Shown piece after piece: positions 6,738-8,644 of a stretch of DNA of 8,644 bases (position 1 is the first letter of the stretch; every line of letters begins with the position of its first letter). Below the pieces are notes generated by a model, which saw only the letters and a list, made by a program, of their open reading frames with translations, made no database searches and was not told the origin of the DNA. The position numbers were made by a program, and so were the translations under genes. The DNA is from Coriobacteriales bacterium (GTDB taxonomy: Bacteria; Actinomycetota; Coriobacteriia; Coriobacteriales; JAEZZM01): assembly GCA_029983705.1 (NCBI GenBank), contig JASBYZ010000060.1, positions 1 to 8,644 on the forward strand, in the 5' to 3' direction.

Positions 6738-8271
6738 GCATCTCTTTAAATTTTTCTTTTAAAGCCTGTGGCCTGAAGGTTACAAAGAGCCCTGCAAAGA
6801 GCGCGAGCAGCGCAATAAACTCAAGACGTCCGCCCCACATCTGCAAAATAAAGACCACTTTCATAAGCATAGGCATATCAGCAGAAATAACTCCTGAAGA
6901 CATACCTGCATTTGAGGTTGCTGCAATTGAGTCAAAGGCTGCATTCATTGGGGCATAACCCAGCGAAACATAAATCATAGTACCAATAAGGTAGGTAATT
7001 ACGTAGAGTAAAAATACTGTCATAGCGCTTGATGCAGTTTGTGAATCAAGTACGCGCACGCCCATGTGATGATATTTTACGCGAACTGCTGCTCTATCAG
7101 GAGAGAGTGCACGCTTTACGTCTGCAATAACTGATTTTACAATCAGTGCAATACGCAGCGCTTTAATACCTCCTGAGGTAGATCCGGTAGAGCCACCAAA
7201 ACCCATAGCCAATACTATTGCAAACATTACCGCAGGGCCTGCAGCTATAGCAAACTGTGCTGTATAAAGTGTTTGAAATCCAGTACCTGAGATAGAAGAG
7301 ATTACGGTAAATACCCCGCGGCGCATCAAAGTAAAGACAGAGCCCCCTAAAGCTGAGTCATGAGCAAGTGCAGTGCCCATGATAACCACAACAATAATGG
7401 CCCAGATTGCAAGCGTTTTAACCTCAATATTTTTAAAGAACTCCTTAAAGTTACCGCCCCACATAGTAAAGAAGAGCGAGAAGTTCATAGCTCCGCTGAT
7501 CATCAAAATCATGAGCGTGCTCTCAAATATTACGGAGTGGTAATATATTACGCTATTTGCCATAGGGGTAAATCCACCGGTTGAAAAAGCAGATCCACTC
7601 AAATAGAAGGCATGGTAGAGCGAGCGAGAAACACTCATACCTTGAAAAAATCCTGCAATAGTAAGGACAAAGGTTCCTAAAAGCACAAATGCGCAGGTAA
7701 TAATTATAGAAAATCGAACGGTGGCAATAATGTTTGGCAGCACCGAATCTGACTTACCTTCTGCCTTATAAAGAGAGCCTGCACCTGATGAGCGAGAAAA
7801 TATTCCCACCGTCATAGCAAAGGCGATAATACCTTGAGCTCCAATAATCATAGACATCAGGCGCCATATATTATGTGAATATGCAAGGTGGTGCGGGTCT
7901 TGCAAAATAGAAACGCCAGTTGTTGTGTATGCAGAAACAGATTCAAAAAAGGCGTTTATAAAACTTGCGTGATGTCCTGATAAATAAAACGGAATGGCTC
8001 CAAAAAAGGAGATAAAAACCCAGGTAAGTCCGGTAAGCAAAATTGCTTGTCTACCATTTAAACTTGGAGTTTTAAGTTTTAAAAGAAGCATCGCAGAGCC
8101 CACTGACATGGTAATTCCCATAGAAAGTAAAAAGTCACATGCCGGCTGCCACTCCCTATTTATAAGGGCCACAAACAACGGTATGCCCATTGCTGCACCT
8201 AATAAGATAAGGATAACGCCAAGAAAATGGCCTACGATTCTAAAATCTTCAAGCTGATAGCGGGTCCACAT
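6721..8271 (-). CDS. trkH: TrkH/KtrB-type potassium uptake channel subunit
   Basis: The product is 516 residues, an integral membrane protein of the SKT (TrkH/TrkG/KtrB) family that carries K+ (in some members also Na+) across the membrane. Four pore repeats are seen. The filter stretches are SAYTTTGVS (113-121), SGSAFSTGGFTP (225-236), SSISGTGFQT (325-334) and SIAATSNAGMSSG (448-460), each with the expected glycine after the TM1-like helix. The gating-loop-like MGFGGSTGSTSGGIK (356-370) and the near-terminal GRLEF (481-485) are also family hallmarks. About ten hydrophobic segments are present, and two extra N-terminal ones (about 12-36 and 48-65) favour TrkH over the shorter KtrB. The ATG lies 2 nt after the stop of a 57-codon gene, with only a weak Shine-Dalgarno, so coupling is likely. 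No TrkA/KtrA RCK subunit lies in the window; it must be elsewhere or absent. Confidence 0.96.
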   Translation of the reverse strand: MWTRYQLEDFRIVGHFLGVILILLGAAMGIPLFVALINREWQPACDFLLSMGITMSVGSAMLLLKLKTPSLNGRQAILLTGLTWVFISFFGAIPFYLSGHHASFINAFFESVSAYTTTGVSILQDPHHLAYSHNIWRLMSMIIGAQGIIAFAMTVGIFSRSSGAGSLYKAEGKSDSVLPNIIATVRFSIIITCAFVLLGTFVLTIAGFFQGMSVSRSLYHAFYLSGSAFSTGGFTPMANSVIYYHSVIFESTLMILMISGAMNFSLFFTMWGGNFKEFFKNIEVKTLAIWAIIVVVIMGTALAHDSALGGSVFTLMRRGVFTVISSISGTGFQTLYTAQFAIAAGPAVMFAIVLAMGFGGSTGSTSGGIKALRIALIVKSVIADVKRALSPDRAAVRVKYHHMGVRVLDSQTASSAMTVFLLYVITYLIGTMIYVSLGYAPMNAAFDSIAATSNAGMSSGVISADMPMLMKVVFILQMWGGRLEFIALLALFAGLFVTFRPQALKEKFKEMRESHE

Positions 8272-8273
8272 AG

Positions 8274-8447
8274 CTAGTCCGCAATTCCGTAGACAAAAAA
8301 TGCAATCAAGTAAAGAAGCAGGATAAAGGCCAAGAGATAGGCAATGAGCTTCAACAAGACCTTAAGCGGGTCAAGTAAAGCTTTAATAGATTTGAAATCA
8401 TATTTTGGCAAAACTGAAACTTCTTTCTCAATAAAATGCATCCGCAT
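8274..8447 (-). CDS. Small single-pass membrane protein upstream of trkH
   Basis: The product is 57 residues from the ATG at 8447; GTG 8450 or ATG 8441 are alternative starts in the same frame. I recognise no family. Residues 1-33 are soluble, with a charged, proline-broken amphipathic stretch (EKEVSVLPKYDFKSIKALLD, 7-26). Residues 34-55 are a strongly hydrophobic helix (LIAYLLAFILLLYLIAFFVY, 34-53) ending GIAD. Positive residues K29 and K33 before the helix suggest an N-in topology. The stop lies 2 nt before the trkH ATG, the same spacing as cpaE to cpaF. No Shine-Dalgarno precedes any of the three starts, which weakens the call or points to a leaderless message. By analogy with KdpF it could be an accessory subunit of the transporter (inference). 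The coherent soluble-then-membrane layout and the coupling argue that it is real. Confidence 0.62.
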   Translation of the reverse strand: MRMHFIEKEVSVLPKYDFKSIKALLDPLKVLLKLIAYLLAFILLLYLIAFFVYGIAD

Positions 8448-8471
8448 CACTAAAGTGTATCTGTTTTAGTG
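8448..8471. promoter_or_regulatory. Inverted repeat at the start of the trk operon
   Basis: CACTAAA (8448-8454) and TTTAGTG (8465-8471) form perfect 7-nt arms around a 10-nt centre, directly abutting the ATG at 8447. On the minus strand the centre carries TACACT (8459-8454), a 4-of-6 match to a -10 box, which would place the transcript start at or next to the ATG. It could be an operator, or an RNA hairpin next to the start codon. No T-run follows on either strand, so a terminator is unlikely. Confidence 0.45.
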
Positions 8472-8514
8472 CATAAACAAAAGTATTTATCGCCAAATGT
8501 AAGATAGCCGCCCA

Positions 8515-8527
8515 CCTCATAATGAGG
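8515..8527. promoter_or_regulatory. 13-bp palindrome CCTCATAATGAGG
   Basis: Six-base arms (CCTCAT and ATGAGG) surround a single central base. It begins at about the predicted +1 of the candidate promoter at 8534-8563, an ordinary place for a repressor site. The palindrome is certain; the function is inferred. Confidence 0.4.
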
Positions 8528-8533
8528 AAGACG

Positions 8534-8563
8534 ACTATATAAAATCTTAAGATTTAAGGATAA
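8534..8563 (-). promoter_or_regulatory. Candidate promoter of the trk operon with palindromic spacer
   Basis: On the minus strand TTATCC (8563-8558) and TATAGT (8539-8534, five of six matches) are 18 nt apart. The spacer holds the perfect 14-bp palindrome AAATCTTAAGATTT (8542-8555). The -35 is weak. The palindrome is A+T-rich with no loop and is followed by only four T before TATATAG, so I do not call it an rplA terminator. A promoter with a spacer operator is the better reading, at modest confidence. Confidence 0.4.
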
Positions 8564-8574
8564 GATCAGCTTGT

Positions 8575-8644
8575 TTAAGCTTCCTTAGTGTAGTCCTTGG
8601 TAACGCTTGGGTCGATTCCAACGCCAGGGCCCATGGTTGAAGAT
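8575..8644 (-). CDS. rplA: Ribosomal protein L1, C-terminal end (cut by window edge)
   Basis: Only the last 22 codons and the stop are visible. They read SSTMGPGVGIDPSVTKDYTK followed by EA. The TMGPGxxxDP pattern is the conserved C-terminal end of bacterial L1, which binds 23S rRNA at the L1 stalk and also its own mRNA as a translational repressor. In many genomes rplK-rplA is followed by rplJ-rplL; here the next gene downstream is the trk unit, so rplJL must lie elsewhere. No strong intrinsic terminator follows: there is only a short GCTT-AAAC-AAGC hairpin at the stop codon (8569-8580) and an A+T-rich palindrome. The stretch is short, but the motif is specific. Confidence 0.85.
   Translation of the reverse strand, partial: SSTMGPGVGIDPSVTKDYTKEA

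Noticed and set aside
7994..8257. 87-codon plus-strand open frame opposite the start of trkH
   Set aside because: It mirrors the hydrophobic N-terminus of TrkH and shows no recognisable motif. The other plus-strand frames at 2391-2603, 3374-3568, 3842-4072, 4594-4815 and 7360-7584 are rejected for the same reason.
8428..8520. 30-codon minus-strand frame (MRWAAILHLAINTFVY...) before the small trk protein
   Set aside because: No Shine-Dalgarno, starts inside a palindrome, overlaps the next start in another frame and is too short to judge. It could be a leader peptide, but there is nothing to support that.
1..8644. CRISPR array, tRNA, insertion sequence or prophage remnants
   Set aside because: No spaced repeats, no tRNA-like cloverleaf, no transposase motifs and no terminal inverted repeats were seen. 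The genes are intact and form two ordinary operons.

Overview
The window looks like chromosomal DNA of a Gram-positive (monoderm) bacterium, with roughly 40-45% GC judged by eye. The best guess is a lower-GC actinobacterium of the Coriobacteriia/Atopobiaceae type. The guess rests on the monoderm-style Tad locus with a GQGT-type Flp pilin, on leader and overlap-rich operons, and on rplA not being followed by rplJ. This placement is inference; nothing in the window fixes the taxon. Every gene I support lies on the minus strand, so the biological reading order runs from the right end (8644) to the left end (1).

Right edge (8575-8644): the C-terminal 22 codons of ribosomal protein L1 (rplA). It is followed by a 124-nt non-coding stretch that holds three dyad symmetries and a candidate promoter, but no convincing intrinsic terminator.

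Middle (4983-8447): a tightly packed four-gene unit. A 57-residue single-pass membrane protein, missed by ordinary ORF cut-offs, is followed after 2 nt by a TrkH/KtrB-type K+ (or Na+/K+) translocating subunit. Next comes a secreted, C-terminally membrane-anchored OB-fold-like protein of unknown function, whose start overlaps the trkH stop. The unit ends with the ribosome-assembly GTPase RsgA, whose ATG directly abuts the previous stop codon. No TrkA/KtrA regulatory subunit is in the window.

Intergenic (4847-4982): 136 nt with a candidate promoter that contains a dyad. It also holds a predicted 5' leader stem (11 positions, one mismatch) that buries the Shine-Dalgarno sequence of the next gene and starts at the predicted transcription start.

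Left half (1-4846): the start of a Tad (tight adherence, type IVc) pilus operon in the order cpaB/rcpC, cpaE/tadZ, cpaF/tadA, tadB, tadC, flp. The genes overlap or are 2-15 nt apart, which fits one translationally coupled operon. CpaF powers pilus assembly, TadB and TadC form the inner-membrane platform, CpaE probably localises the machine, CpaB is a membrane-anchored SAF protein, and Flp is the pilin subunit. Flp is cut by the window edge just after its prepilin-peptidase site; minor pilins and the peptidase would lie beyond position 1.

The strongest leads for something new are the small TrkH-linked membrane protein, the anchored OB-fold protein between trkH and rsgA, and the SD-sequestering leader of the tad operon.
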